A stretch of DNA of 64,000 nt from Lachnospiraceae bacterium RM5 (GTDB taxonomy: Bacteria > Bacillota > Clostridia > Lachnospirales > Lachnospiraceae): positions 87,895 through 151,894 of the forward strand of contig FOFK01000003.1 in the NCBI GenBank assembly GCA_900110975.1, read 5' to 3'. Below the pieces are notes generated by a model. It was given only the letters and a program-made list of their open reading frames with translations, had not been told where the DNA came from and ran no database searches. Positions 26,534-36,061 of the stretch are shown here, one piece after another; position 1 is the stretch's first letter, and every line of letters starts with the position of its first letter. The translations under genes were made by a program, and so were the position numbers.

Positions 26534-27145
26534 ATGAATGGTATGATGTTTGAAGATAATGGAAGAAAAGCAAAAATATCAAGAAAAACAAGTGAAACAG
26601 ATATTTCTATTGATTTTAATATTGATGGAAAAGGTGAAGCAAATATAAATACAGGCATTGGTTTTTTTGACCATATGTTAAACAGCTTTACTAAACACGG
26701 TTTGTTTGATATGAGTGTAAAAGTTGAAGGTGACTTATATGTTGATACACATCATACTATTGAAGATACCGGAATCGTTCTTGGAAATGTTATAAAAGAG
26801 GCTATTGGTGATAAGGTTGGAATAAAGAGATATGGCAGTGTTATTTTACCAATGGATGAAGCTTTAATTCTTTGTTCACTTGATTTATCTGGAAGACCAT
26901 ATCTTGTATTTGATGCAGAATTTACAACAGATAAGGTTGGATATTTTGATACAGAAATGGTAAGAGAATTTTTCTATGCTTTATCATATAGTCTTGGAAT
27001 GAATTTACATATCAAAATGATTAGCGGAACAAATAATCATCATATAATTGAAGGTATGTTTAAAGCCTTTGCAAAAGCTTTAGATGAGGCAACTACAAAA
27101 GATGATAGAATTACAAGCATTCTTTCTACAAAAGGAAGTTTATAA
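26534..27145 (+). CDS. hisB: Imidazoleglycerol-phosphate dehydratase
   Basis: Dehydrates imidazole glycerol phosphate to imidazole acetol phosphate; manganese enzyme, 203 residues. The metal-binding motifs are [28 protein letters not shown] and [19 protein letters not shown]. It is monofunctional, without the histidinol-phosphatase half found in enterobacteria. GGAGG lies 7 nt before the ATG, 14 bp after hisD. Confidence 0.97.
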   Translation: MNGMMFEDNGRKAKISRKTSETDISIDFNIDGKGEANINTGIGFFDHMLNSFTKHGLFDMSVKVEGDLYVDTHHTIEDTGIVLGNVIKEAIGDKVGIKRYGSVILPMDEALILCSLDLSGRPYLVFDAEFTTDKVGYFDTEMVREFFYALSYSLGMNLHIKMISGTNNHHIIEGMFKAFAKALDEATTKDDRITSILSTKGSL

Positions 27146-27159
27146 TACCGGAGGAAAAT

Positions 27160-28440
27160 ATGGAATATTGCAATCTTGTTTATAGTTTTATTTTAAAAGA
27201 AAATCGTGCATATACAGATAATTTGGATTATGATCCTTTAGAATTATGTGAAATGCTTGAAAATGAAGGATTTGATGAAGTTTACATTGAAGAAATTTCA
27301 AATAATGATAAAGAACATGATGATAATATAAATATTATCAAGGATATTGCTACAAAGACAGATATCAGAATTTTACTTGGCGGAAATGTAAAGAGACTTG
27401 AAGATGTAAAGAAGTATCTTTATGCAGGCGCTAAAATGGCTGTTTTAAAGATGGATAATGATGCTAATAAAGATATGATTATTGAGGCAAGTGAAAGATT
27501 TGGTTTTGACAAGGTAGCCTTATTATTTGAAAATAATGATTTTAGCATAATTAATGAAAAACTTGGTGAAAAAATGAATGATGCTAAGAAAAATCTTATT
27601 ATCACCAGAAATAAAGTGAATGATAATGAATTATCCAAGATTAATAAAGATTATGAATTTTTAATCCTTGATAATAATATTACTAAGGGTAATATTAATG
27701 ATTATTTTAATGTAAATGTTTATGGTGTGTCTTCAAATGCACTTGTAAAAAACATTGATGATGTAATGAATGTTAAAATTTCCCTTCAGGAAAAGAATAT
27801 TAAGACTAATATTTTTGAAAGTAAAATTTCATTTAGTGAATTTAAGACAGATGATAAAGGTCTTATTCCTGTTGTTGTTCAGGAATATAAGAATAATCAG
27901 GTTTTAATGGTTGCTTATATGAATGAAGAAGCTTTTAATGAAACTATTAAAACAGGTAAGATGACATACTTTAGCCGTTCAAGAAATTCTTTATGGGTTA
28001 AAGGTGAAACATCAGGTCATTTTCAGTATGTTAAATCTTTAAAAATTGATTGTGACAAAGATACAATTCTCGCAAAGGTTAAACAGGTTGGAGTTGCCTG
28101 CCATACAGGAAGTTATTCATGTTTCTTTAACGACCTTGTTGAAAAAGAATATGATAATACAAATCCTTTAATGGTATTTGAAGAAGTATATGATGTTATA
28201 AAAGATAGAAAAATTAATCCTAAGGAAGGTTCTTATACAAATTACCTTTATGATAAGGGAATTGATAAGATACTTAAAAAACTTGGAGAAGAAGCTACAG
28301 AAATTATTATTGCGGCAAAGAATCCAGATAATAATGAAGTTATATATGAAATGTCTGATTTCTTATATCATATGATGGTTCTTATGGCAGAAAAAGGCGT
28401 TTCATGGGAAGAAGTAACAAGAGAGCTTGCAAGAAGATAA
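27160..28440 (+). CDS. hisIE: HisIE with N-terminal HisA/HisF-like domain
   Basis: A 426-residue fusion. Residues about 215-325 are phosphoribosyl-AMP cyclohydrolase ([18 protein letters not shown], metal ligands in [15 protein letters not shown]). About 335-426 are phosphoribosyl-ATP pyrophosphatase ([29 protein letters not shown]). The first 210 residues resemble the first half of a HisA/HisF barrel ([40 protein letters not shown]) and then degrade. It catalyses steps 2 and 3 of histidine synthesis. The barrel part probably lacks isomerase or cyclase activity. No hisA, hisF, hisH or hisC lies in this operon. Confidence 0.92.
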   Translation: MEYCNLVYSFILKENRAYTDNLDYDPLELCEMLENEGFDEVYIEEISNNDKEHDDNINIIKDIATKTDIRILLGGNVKRLEDVKKYLYAGAKMAVLKMDNDANKDMIIEASERFGFDKVALLFENNDFSIINEKLGEKMNDAKKNLIITRNKVNDNELSKINKDYEFLILDNNITKGNINDYFNVNVYGVSSNALVKNIDDVMNVKISLQEKNIKTNIFESKISFSEFKTDDKGLIPVVVQEYKNNQVLMVAYMNEEAFNETIKTGKMTYFSRSRNSLWVKGETSGHFQYVKSLKIDCDKDTILAKVKQVGVACHTGSYSCFFNDLVEKEYDNTNPLMVFEEVYDVIKDRKINPKEGSYTNYLYDKGIDKILKKLGEEATEIIIAAKNPDNNEVIYEMSDFLYHMMVLMAEKGVSWEEVTRELARR

Positions 28441-28488
28441 TACAAAAATATTTATAAAAATTTTTGAGTATAGAAAGGCAGGAATGTT

Positions 28489-30357
28489 TTGAGTAAACTT
28501 GCTTTATCTGATGAAATATTATTAGAAATTGAAAAACCTGCAAGATATATTGGAAATGAAGTTAATATGGTCAGGAAAAATCCTGACCATATTGACGTAA
28601 GATTTGCAATGTGTTTTCCGGATGTTTATGAAATAGGTATGTCCCATCTTGGAATACAGATTTTATATGATATGTTAAATAAAAAAGAAAATGTATATTG
28701 CGAAAGGGTATATTCACCATGGCATGACCTGGATAAGATTATGCGTGAACAGAATATACCTTTATTTTCACTTGAAACCCAGACTCCTATAAAAGAGTTT
28801 GATTTTCTTGGAATAACAATACAGTATGAAATGTGTTATACAAATATATTACAGGTTCTTGAATTATCAGGTATTCCAATTTTTGCAAAGGATAGAACCG
28901 ATGATATGCCTATAGTTATTGGTGGTGGCCCTTGTGCATATAATCCGGAACCAATAGCTGATTTCTTCGATATGTTTTATATCGGTGAAGGTGAAATAAC
29001 ATATTATGATCTTATTGATATTTATAATGAAAATAAGAAGAATGGTGGAACGAGAAAAGATTTTCTTGAAAAAGCAGCGCATATTGAAGGTATCTATATT
29101 CCTTCATTTTATGATGTTTCATATAATGAAGACGGTACAATAAAAAGCTTTGAAAAGAATAATGAAAATGCAAAGGATGTTATAAAAAAACAGCTCCTTA
29201 TGGATATGGATACAAAGTATTATCCTGAAAAACCTTTGGTTCCATTTATTAAAGCTACCCAGGACAGGGTTGTTCTTGAAATTCAAAGAGGATGTATAAG
29301 ACAATGCAGATTTTGTCAGGCTGGTTCTGTATATAAACCTGTAAGGGAAAGAAGTATAGAGTTTTTAAAAGATAAAGCCTATAAAATGCTTAAAAGTACA
29401 GGTCATGAAGAGATTTCCCTTAGTTCATTAAGTTCAAGTGATTATACAAATCTTGAAGAACTTGTAACTTTTCTTATAGATGAATTTAAAAGTAAGGGTG
29501 TAAACATTTCCCTTCCATCTCTTAGAATAGATGCATTTTCTCTTGATGTAATGAGTAAAGTGCAGGATGTGAGAAAGAGTTCTCTTACTTTTGCTCCTGA
29601 AGCAGGATCTCAAAGAATGAGAAATGTTATAAATAAAGGACTTACTGAAGACGTAATTTTAAATGGTGCTTCAATGGCTTTTCATGGTGGATGGAACAGG
29701 GTAAAACTTTATTTTATGCTTGGACTTCCGGGTGAAACAAAAGAAGATATGGAAGGTATTGCCCTTCTTTCGGAAAAAATAGCTGAGCTTTATTATGATG
29801 AAATTCCAAAAGAAGAAAGACATGGTAAAGTTTCAATTGTTGCTTCAACATCTTTCTTTGTACCAAAGCCTTTTACGCCATTTCAGTGGGCTTCAATGAA
29901 TAATAAAGAACAGTTTCTTGATAAAGCAAGAATTGTAAATGCCAAGATGAAAACTTTATTAAATAAGAAAAGTATTAAATATAACTGGCATGAAGCAGAT
30001 GTATCTGTTTTAGAGGGATTACTTGCAAGGGGAGACAGAAAAATTGCAAATGTTATTTATGATGCATATAAGAACGGTGCATTATATGATGCATGGTCAG
30101 ATTCTTTTAAATTGGAATGCTGGGAAAAAGCCATAGAAGATAATAATATAGATATGGATTTTTATATAACCAGGGAAAGAACTATAGATGAATTTTTACC
30201 ATGGGATTTTATAGATACAGGTGTTAAAAAAGAATATCTTATAAAAGAATGGGAAAATGCAAGAAATGAAGTGGTTACACCAAATTGCAGAATGAAATGT
30301 TCAGGTTGTGGTGTGGCACGTTTTGGTGGAGGTGTATGTTTTGAAGCTAAGAATTAA
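28489..30357 (+). CDS. B12-binding-type radical SAM protein (TIGR03960 family)
   Basis: A 622-residue radical SAM enzyme of unknown reaction. The N-terminal region (about 30-190) is a cobalamin-binding-like fold; the radical SAM cluster motif RGCIRQCRFCQAG is near residue 270; and a Cys-rich tail has CRMKCSGCG. TTG is the likely start: AGGAA lies just upstream, and family members begin with the sequence that follows (LALSDEILLEIEKPARYIG). It overlaps the DUF2344 gene, with which it is nearly always paired, upstream of an RNase G gene. A role in tRNA or rRNA modification is suspected from context only. Confidence 0.9.
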   Translation: MSKLALSDEILLEIEKPARYIGNEVNMVRKNPDHIDVRFAMCFPDVYEIGMSHLGIQILYDMLNKKENVYCERVYSPWHDLDKIMREQNIPLFSLETQTPIKEFDFLGITIQYEMCYTNILQVLELSGIPIFAKDRTDDMPIVIGGGPCAYNPEPIADFFDMFYIGEGEITYYDLIDIYNENKKNGGTRKDFLEKAAHIEGIYIPSFYDVSYNEDGTIKSFEKNNENAKDVIKKQLLMDMDTKYYPEKPLVPFIKATQDRVVLEIQRGCIRQCRFCQAGSVYKPVRERSIEFLKDKAYKMLKSTGHEEISLSSLSSSDYTNLEELVTFLIDEFKSKGVNISLPSLRIDAFSLDVMSKVQDVRKSSLTFAPEAGSQRMRNVINKGLTEDVILNGASMAFHGGWNRVKLYFMLGLPGETKEDMEGIALLSEKIAELYYDEIPKEERHGKVSIVASTSFFVPKPFTPFQWASMNNKEQFLDKARIVNAKMKTLLNKKSIKYNWHEADVSVLEGLLARGDRKIANVIYDAYKNGALYDAWSDSFKLECWEKAIEDNNIDMDFYITRERTIDEFLPWDFIDTGVKKEYLIKEWENARNEVVTPNCRMKCSGCGVARFGGGVCFEAKN

Positions 30358-31042
30358 ATTTGAAAAATATGGCTCCATGAAATTCATAGGACATCTTGAT
30401 ACAATGAGATATTTTCAGAAGGTAATGAGAAGAGCTGATATAGATATTGCTTATTCAGAAGGTTTTTCACCACATCAGAAAATGTCTTTTGCATCTCCTT
30501 TAGGCGTAGGGCTTATAAGCAGAGGAGAATATTTTGATATTGAAATAAATTCTTTAGATAAAAATAAAGATTATGTAAAAGATATGAATGATGTAATGGT
30601 GGATGGCTTTAAAATTGTATCTGTAAAAGCATTAGAAGAGGGATCTAAAAAAGCAATGTCATTAATAGCTGCTGCCGATTATAAGGTTTATTTCAGGGAT
30701 GAATATAAATTAGATATTAATTATAAAAGTAAATTTGATGAGTTTATGTCTAAGGAAGAAATTATCGTTATTAAAAAAACTAAGAAAAGCGAAAAAGAAG
30801 TAGATATTAAGCCTATGATTTATGATTATAAAGTAGCTGATGATGGTATTTTTTTAAAACTTGCAAGTGGCTCGGAAAATAATTTAAAGCCGGAACTTGT
30901 AATTGAAGGATTTTATAAATATTTGGATAAAGAGTTTAAAGATATATATATCATCAACGAAAGACTTGAATTATATGGAAATGAAGATGGTAATTTTGTA
31001 TCTTTAGAGGATTATGGAAAAGATTTATCATGTATAGATTAA
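30341..31042 (+). CDS. DUF2344 / TIGR03936 family protein
   Basis: A 233-residue partner of the preceding radical SAM protein. The conserved N-terminus is KLRIKFEKYGSMKFIGHLD, followed by YSEGFSPHQKMSFASPLGVG. A TTG at 30341 is the best start: GGAGG lies 8 nt upstream inside the preceding gene, and the family starts at this Lys-Leu-Arg. An earlier GTG would add 11 unrelated residues. It overlaps both neighbours (17 nt and 13 nt), so the three genes are translationally coupled. Biochemical function unknown. Confidence 0.88.
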   Translation: MKLRIKFEKYGSMKFIGHLDTMRYFQKVMRRADIDIAYSEGFSPHQKMSFASPLGVGLISRGEYFDIEINSLDKNKDYVKDMNDVMVDGFKIVSVKALEEGSKKAMSLIAAADYKVYFRDEYKLDINYKSKFDEFMSKEEIIVIKKTKKSEKEVDIKPMIYDYKVADDGIFLKLASGSENNLKPELVIEGFYKYLDKEFKDIYIINERLELYGNEDGNFVSLEDYGKDLSCID

Positions 31043-32217
31043 TTATAACTAATGTAAATATCAATGAAGATAAAAAAATGGTTGCAGCTCTTTTGGATGA
31101 TAATGAGTTTGTAAGTATTGATATTTTAAATAAGGATGAAATATTAAATAATATATATGTTGGAAAGGTTGTGGATATATCTAAAAATATATCTGCTGCC
31201 TTTATTGATTATGAAAAAAATAAGAGAGGATATTTTTCTCTAGAAACAAATAAAAATCCGATTTTTTTAAATCCGAAAAATACAGATAAATTATGTGTTG
31301 GAGATGAAATACTTGTTAAGATAGAAAAAGATGCTGTAAAATCAAAGTTTCCATCGCTTTCATCAAAACTATCTTTTAAAAGTGATAATATGATTTTTTC
31401 TATACCTGATGAGGGAGTTTTCTTTTCAAAGAAAATAGATAATGATGATTTTACTTTGAATCTTAAACCTTATTTAGAAAATCATCTTAAGGATTTTTAT
31501 GATAAGACAGGATTTAATGCAGGTTTAATTATTAGAACCAGTGCAGGAAACCTTGATACTAATGTATTAAAAGAAGAAGCAGATGAATTAATAAATAAAA
31601 TGACAGATTTATTTTTGTCAGTAAAAACAAAAACTAAATACAGTCTTATATACAAAGGAGAAAAAGCATACGAAAGAATTTTAAGTTCAAACATAAATGA
31701 TATTGATGTTGTTATTACTGATATTGATGAAGTTTATGATGATTTAAAAGAAAGAGTAGAATCATATAAAAATATTTCCATCGAAAAATATGAAGATGAC
31801 TGGGAATTATCAAAGCGATTTGGAATTGAAAAAGATCTAAATGAACTTTTGAAAAAGAATGTCTGGTTAAAATCAGGTGCAAATATTGTTATTGAATATA
31901 CTGAAGCTTTAACTGTAATTGATGTAAATTCAGGCAAAAATATTAAAGGTAAAAATCATGAAAATACAAATAAAAAAATTAATTTTGAGGCTGCAAAAGA
32001 GATTGCAAGACAATTAAGATTAAGAAATATTTCTGGTATTATTATAATAGATTTTTTGAATATGAAAGAGGAAGATAATAAAAGGGAATTGCTTTCATAT
32101 CTGGCAAAAGAAGTGGGAAAGGATCCTGTATTAACAAATGTTGTATCCATGACAAAGTTGAATCTTGTTGAAGTTACAAGAAAAAAAATAGCTTCTCCAA
32201 TTTATGAGAAGCTATAA
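31030..32217 (+). CDS. rng: Ribonuclease G/E family protein
   Basis: Endoribonuclease of the RNase E/G type, 395 residues. An S1-like domain at the N-terminus (YVGKVVDISKNISAAFIDY) is followed by the catalytic domain with the Mg-binding aspartates in LTVIDVNSGKN and GIIIIDFLNM. It is shorter than typical RNase G and ends soon after LVEVTRKK, with no zinc-link cysteines visible. It is expected to act in rRNA maturation and mRNA decay. The 3' end of the coding region contains a terminator for the convergent minus-strand operon. Confidence 0.88.
   Translation: MYRLIITNVNINEDKKMVAALLDDNEFVSIDILNKDEILNNIYVGKVVDISKNISAAFIDYEKNKRGYFSLETNKNPIFLNPKNTDKLCVGDEILVKIEKDAVKSKFPSLSSKLSFKSDNMIFSIPDEGVFFSKKIDNDDFTLNLKPYLENHLKDFYDKTGFNAGLIIRTSAGNLDTNVLKEEADELINKMTDLFLSVKTKTKYSLIYKGEKAYERILSSNINDIDVVITDIDEVYDDLKERVESYKNISIEKYEDDWELSKRFGIEKDLNELLKKNVWLKSGANIVIEYTEALTVIDVNSGKNIKGKNHENTNKKINFEAAKEIARQLRLRNISGIIIIDFLNMKEEDNKRELLSYLAKEVGKDPVLTNVVSMTKLNLVEVTRKKIASPIYEKL
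32180..32215 (-). terminator. Intrinsic terminator of the minus-strand CheY/CheX pair, inside rng
   Basis: ATAGCTTCTC (32188-32197) and GAGAAGCTAT (32206-32215) form a 10-bp stem; on the minus strand it is followed by eight T. It lies wholly within the last codons of rng (KKIASPIYEKL) on the plus strand. Confidence 0.8.
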
Positions 32218-32228
32218 TGATTATTTAA

Positions 32229-33152
32229 TTATTTATCAAATGCATGAAATGGCTTTACTGCAAATCTTATAGTTCCAAACTGGAAGTGAAATGGCAATAT
32301 AATTGAATTCAATGTATCGTTTGGAATTATTTTTTTGAATAAATCAGGTGGTGAAAGAGTTAACTCAATATCTTTTTCTTTTGATTCCTTCATAGTAAAA
32401 AGACCATTATGAAGATTAAGGAAATCCTGGGTTGCCGATTCAACATATTCATTCAATTCAAAGATTTCTTCACTTGAATATCTGCTTGCAAAACTGATAA
32501 GTGTAAGTTCATCAGCAAAAAATGAAATATTATATTCCTGATTCTTACTGATGATTTTCTGTGATAATGATTTGAATGATGTTGAATTTATGCTGAATTC
32601 AGGATTTAATGGAATAAAATCATCACCAATAAACCTGATAATATTATTTATTAATAAACAAATATAATCAAAGAATATATCATAATGTTCACATTCCGGA
32701 AGAACATAAAATTTTTTTAATATCTTATCCAAAGTAGCATTATTATGTTTTAGTATATCTACTTCGTATTTATCATTAAATGATTTTATAAGACTATCAA
32801 GCTCACTTGGTTTCATAAAGTCGTCTTTTAATAAAGCTTCATATAATAAATCAATATTATTATTCTGAATCTTTAAAAGTTCATTAAGCTGGGTTCTTGT
32901 AAGATAGCCAAGCTCCATAGCGATGTTACCAAATCTCTTATCCATCTTTGTCTGCATCTCATGAACACGATTGGTTTGAGAAACAGTCATAAAACCTGCT
33001 TTGACCGCAAGAATACCTAATGATAATTGTTCTTCTTTTGTATTATATACATGATCAATCATCTCATCATATTTAATATTTGTATTATTTTCAATATGAC
33101 TTAAAAGAAATTGGGTGAACAAATTAATATCCTCCTTTACAGAAGTTATCAA
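32229..33152 (-). CDS. CheX-like protein with MshEN-like N-terminal half
   Basis: A 307-residue protein in two parts. Residues about 40-95 (LSLGILAVKAGFMTVSQTN, FGNIAMELGYLTRTQLNELL) are two copies of the GxxxxxxGxxTxxQ pattern of MshEN/GspE N-terminal domains. Residues about 150-307 resemble the CheC/CheX phosphatase fold, with E-x-x-E and FLNLHNG near 245. Its start overlaps the CheY-like gene by 29 nt, and that protein is the probable substrate. Phosphatase activity is inferred. MshEN domains elsewhere bind c-di-GMP, but this is untested here. Confidence 0.65.
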   Translation of the reverse strand: MITSVKEDINLFTQFLLSHIENNTNIKYDEMIDHVYNTKEEQLSLGILAVKAGFMTVSQTNRVHEMQTKMDKRFGNIAMELGYLTRTQLNELLKIQNNNIDLLYEALLKDDFMKPSELDSLIKSFNDKYEVDILKHNNATLDKILKKFYVLPECEHYDIFFDYICLLINNIIRFIGDDFIPLNPEFSINSTSFKSLSQKIISKNQEYNISFFADELTLISFASRYSSEEIFELNEYVESATQDFLNLHNGLFTMKESKEKDIELTLSPPDLFKKIIPNDTLNSIILPFHFQFGTIRFAVKPFHAFDK

Positions 33153-33504
33153 TCAACTGTTTAACTTGTTCTGAGTCTAATGGTTTTTGAAGAAAATCTT
33201 TAGCACCGGCTTTAATAGCATCTTTTAAGTATGATTGTGTACCAACAGAAGAAGCCATAACAATAAATGCTTCCTCATCCATTTCTAAAATTGCACGTAA
33301 AGCTTCGATACCATCTTTTCTTGGCATAACAATATCCATAAAAACTAAATCCGGATTTAAATTAGTATATTGCGCAATAGCATCCTCTCCATCTTCGGCA
33401 TCATATATATTTTCGCATCCTAAAGATGAAATATAATCTCTTAATTTTTTGCGAGAAAGGATGGAGTCATCACAAATCAAAATTTTTATGTCTTTAATAT
33501 CCAT
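33124..33504 (-). CDS. CheY-like single-domain response regulator
   Basis: A 126-residue receiver domain with the acidic pair D12-D13, phospho-acceptor D57 (FMDIVMPRKDG), S85/S86 and K107. It has no output domain. AAGGAG lies just before the ATG. The gene overlaps the CheX-like protein that follows it. No kinase or chemoreceptor gene is in the window, so the input is unknown; the adjacent two-component pair runs the other way. Confidence 0.92.
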   Translation of the reverse strand: MDIKDIKILICDDSILSRKKLRDYISSLGCENIYDAEDGEDAIAQYTNLNPDLVFMDIVMPRKDGIEALRAILEMDEEAFIVMASSVGTQSYLKDAIKAGAKDFLQKPLDSEQVKQLIDNFCKGGY

Positions 33505-33744
33505 AATCTAAACTCCTTTCTGATTCTACGCACTATATAAATAATATTATAATATTATTACAAAAAAATCAACATATTAACCCTCTAAACTATTGAAAAA
33601 ACACAATAAAATTGATAAAATTTTTTAGATTGTTTTTACAGGAATTTTTAAAAAAACCATCACGATGTTATCACATTTAAAAGATAGAATACCAACATAG
33701 AGGTACAGTTATTTGCTACCGCTACAAAAAAAGGAGGAATGAAT

Positions 33745-34422
33745 ATGTATAATATCTTAGTTGTCGACGATGAGGAAAAAATCAGAACAGTTATAAGAAA
33801 ATATGCTGAATTTGAAGGATATAATATAAAAGAAGTATCAAATGGTCTTGAGGCTGTAAAAGAATGCACGATGAATGATTATGATCTTATTATTTTAGAT
33901 ATTATGATGCCTGAGCTTGATGGCTTTTCAGCATGTAGAAAAATAAGAGAAACAAAAGATACACCTATCATTATGTTATCGGCAAGAGGTGAAGAATATG
34001 ATAAGATTCATGGATTTGAGCTTGGTATAGATGATTATGTTGTTAAACCTTTTTCACCAAGAGAACTTATGATGAGAGTTAAAGCAGTTTTATCAAGACA
34101 TAATTTAAATGTTAAAGATAAAGAACATGAAGTATATGATATCGAAGGATTACATATAGATTTTACCGGAAGAATTGTTATGGTTGACGGAAAAACAGTT
34201 AACATGACTCCAAAGGAATATGATTTATTGTTTTATCTGGCATTAAACAGAGGAATTGCATTAACAAGAGAAAAAATAATAAATGATGTATGGGGATATG
34301 ATTATTACGGTGATGACAGAACATTAGATACACATATAAAACTTCTTAGAAGTTCTTTAGGAAAATATAGAAAGTATCTTGTGACATTAAGAGGAGTTGG
34401 CTACAGATTTGAAGAAAAATAA
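33745..34422 (+). CDS. OmpR/PhoB-family response regulator
   Basis: DNA-binding regulator of a two-component system, 226 residues. The receiver domain has VVDDEEK and phospho-acceptor D52 (LDIMMPELDG). The winged-helix output domain (about 130-226) has MTPKEYDLLFYLALNRG and DTHIKLLRSSLG. ATG 33745 is preferred because AGGAGG lies 7 nt away; ATG 33739 is 1 nt from it. The kinase gene follows with an overlap. The 240-bp gap before this gene holds an A+T-rich 20-bp palindrome near 33542 and no clear promoter. Confidence 0.95.
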   Translation: MYNILVVDDEEKIRTVIRKYAEFEGYNIKEVSNGLEAVKECTMNDYDLIILDIMMPELDGFSACRKIRETKDTPIIMLSARGEEYDKIHGFELGIDDYVVKPFSPRELMMRVKAVLSRHNLNVKDKEHEVYDIEGLHIDFTGRIVMVDGKTVNMTPKEYDLLFYLALNRGIALTREKIINDVWGYDYYGDDRTLDTHIKLLRSSLGKYRKYLVTLRGVGYRFEEK

Positions 34423-36034
34423 TTTAAATAAATATATCAGCATCAAATGGAAAATATTTTTATATTTTGTAACTTTTTTAGCTATCCTTTTAATTGGTCT
34501 CTGGATTGCTCAGACAGTTTATCTGGATTCTATTTATAAAAAAATCAAAAAAACTAATATGAAAAAAACTGTATCAGTTATTGAAGAACATATTAATGGA
34601 ACAGATATATTAGATGATGATATGTATGATTATCTGGAGGATAAGGCAAAAGAGATAGATGCAAATATTGCAATAATTGATGAAGACGGATATGGGCTTT
34701 ATTATGCAAATACAAGTAATATGATAAAGCATGAAAATATGTCTTCGGAAAAATTAAAAAAACTTATTTCCGATAATAAAGATATTGATGAAATAGAAGA
34801 AATCGATATAATAAAATATGAAGATTTATATCAGACTTTACCTGAAGAAAATGCTTTTGAAAACAAAGATAAATATAAACCGGACAGGAAACCGGATGCA
34901 GAGGATAACAATAACAATAATAATAATAACAATAATAATAATAACAATAATAATAATAATAATAATAATAACAATAAGTATCCTAACTATAACCAGACTG
35001 TTATTAATAATCAAAATAAGAAAATGAATACGTTTTCAATGTTTAAGGTTATTAAAGATAGTAACGGTGACAGTTATGGAATTATTATTTCATCAAATGT
35101 AATTCCTGTGGATGCTACAGTTCATACAATCAGGGTTGAGCTTTTTTATATCAGCATAATCATGATATTTATTTCTTTGATTCTTGCATTATTATTATCA
35201 AGAAGATTTTCAAATCCTATTATTAATTTGAATAAATCAGCAAAAGAATTTGCAAAAGGTAATTTTGATATAAAGTTTGATGCCAATGGATTTAAAGAAA
35301 TAACAGAGTTATCAGATACCTTGAATAAAACAGCGATAGAACTTAAAAAAGCAGATGCATTAAAAAAAGATTTAATTGCAAATGTTTCTCATGATTTAAG
35401 GACACCACTTACAATGATTACAGCATATTCAGAAATTATGAGAGATATTCCGGGAGAAAATACACCGGAAAATGTACAGGTAATTATTGATGAAACAAAC
35501 AGACTTACAACACTTGTTAATGACCTTCTTGATTTATCAAAGATACAGGCAGGTGTTACATCATTAGAAACAAAGGAATATGATTTAACAGAAAGCATTG
35601 AGTCTGTTATTTTAAGACATTCAAAATTACTTGAGCCATATGATTATAAGATAAATTTTGAATTTGACTGTCATGTACTTGTTGATGCGGATGAATTTAA
35701 GATCTATCAGGTTATTTATAATCTTATCGCAAATGCCATAAATTATACCGGTGAAGATAAAAAAGTTACAATAAAACAAATTGTAAATGATGACACAGTA
35801 AGAATTGAAGTTGTTGACACAGGTAAAGGTATTTCAGAAGATGAGATTGAAAATGTATGGGAAAGATATTATAAAATTGATAAAACCCATAAAAGAGCAA
35901 TCATTGGTACCGGACTTGGACTTTCAATTGTTAAAAACATACTGGATTTACATGGTGCAAAATATGGTGTTGACAGTACACTTGGAAAGGGAAGTTCTTT
36001 CTGGTTTGAAATGAAGGTAACAGAAAAAATTTAA
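34409..36034 (+). CDS. Sensor histidine kinase with poly-Asn extracytoplasmic loop
   Basis: Membrane histidine kinase, about 541 residues. It has a membrane helix near the N-terminus, an extracytoplasmic region (about 40-230), a second helix, HAMP, HisKA with VSHDLRTPLTM (H328 from this start), and HATPase with VDTGKGISEDEI and GTGLGLSIVKNI. The sensor region contains 23 consecutive Asn. No ATG precedes the first helix; TTG 34409 fits GAGGAG 12 nt upstream, while TTG 34397 touches it. It overlaps the response regulator gene by 14 nt. Confidence 0.92.
   Translation: MKKNNLNKYISIKWKIFLYFVTFLAILLIGLWIAQTVYLDSIYKKIKKTNMKKTVSVIEEHINGTDILDDDMYDYLEDKAKEIDANIAIIDEDGYGLYYANTSNMIKHENMSSEKLKKLISDNKDIDEIEEIDIIKYEDLYQTLPEENAFENKDKYKPDRKPDAEDNNNNNNNNNNNNNNNNNNNNNNNKYPNYNQTVINNQNKKMNTFSMFKVIKDSNGDSYGIIISSNVIPVDATVHTIRVELFYISIIMIFISLILALLLSRRFSNPIINLNKSAKEFAKGNFDIKFDANGFKEITELSDTLNKTAIELKKADALKKDLIANVSHDLRTPLTMITAYSEIMRDIPGENTPENVQVIIDETNRLTTLVNDLLDLSKIQAGVTSLETKEYDLTESIESVILRHSKLLEPYDYKINFEFDCHVLVDADEFKIYQVIYNLIANAINYTGEDKKVTIKQIVNDDTVRIEVVDTGKGISEDEIENVWERYYKIDKTHKRAIIGTGLGLSIVKNILDLHGAKYGVDSTLGKGSSFWFEMKVTEKI
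34907..34975 (+). repeat. AAT/AAC trinucleotide microsatellite (23 Asn codons)
   Basis: An unbroken run of 23 Asn codons, AAT interspersed with AAC, in the external loop of the histidine kinase. It is likely to vary in length by slippage while keeping frame. Confidence 0.95.
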
Positions 36035-36061
36035 ACAGTTTTCAAAGAAAGGAGTGATCAT

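Noticed and set aside
34818-35027. Second-frame ORF of Ile/Thr repeats inside the histidine kinase
   Set aside because: It is the shifted reading of the AAT/AAC microsatellite and has no start signal.
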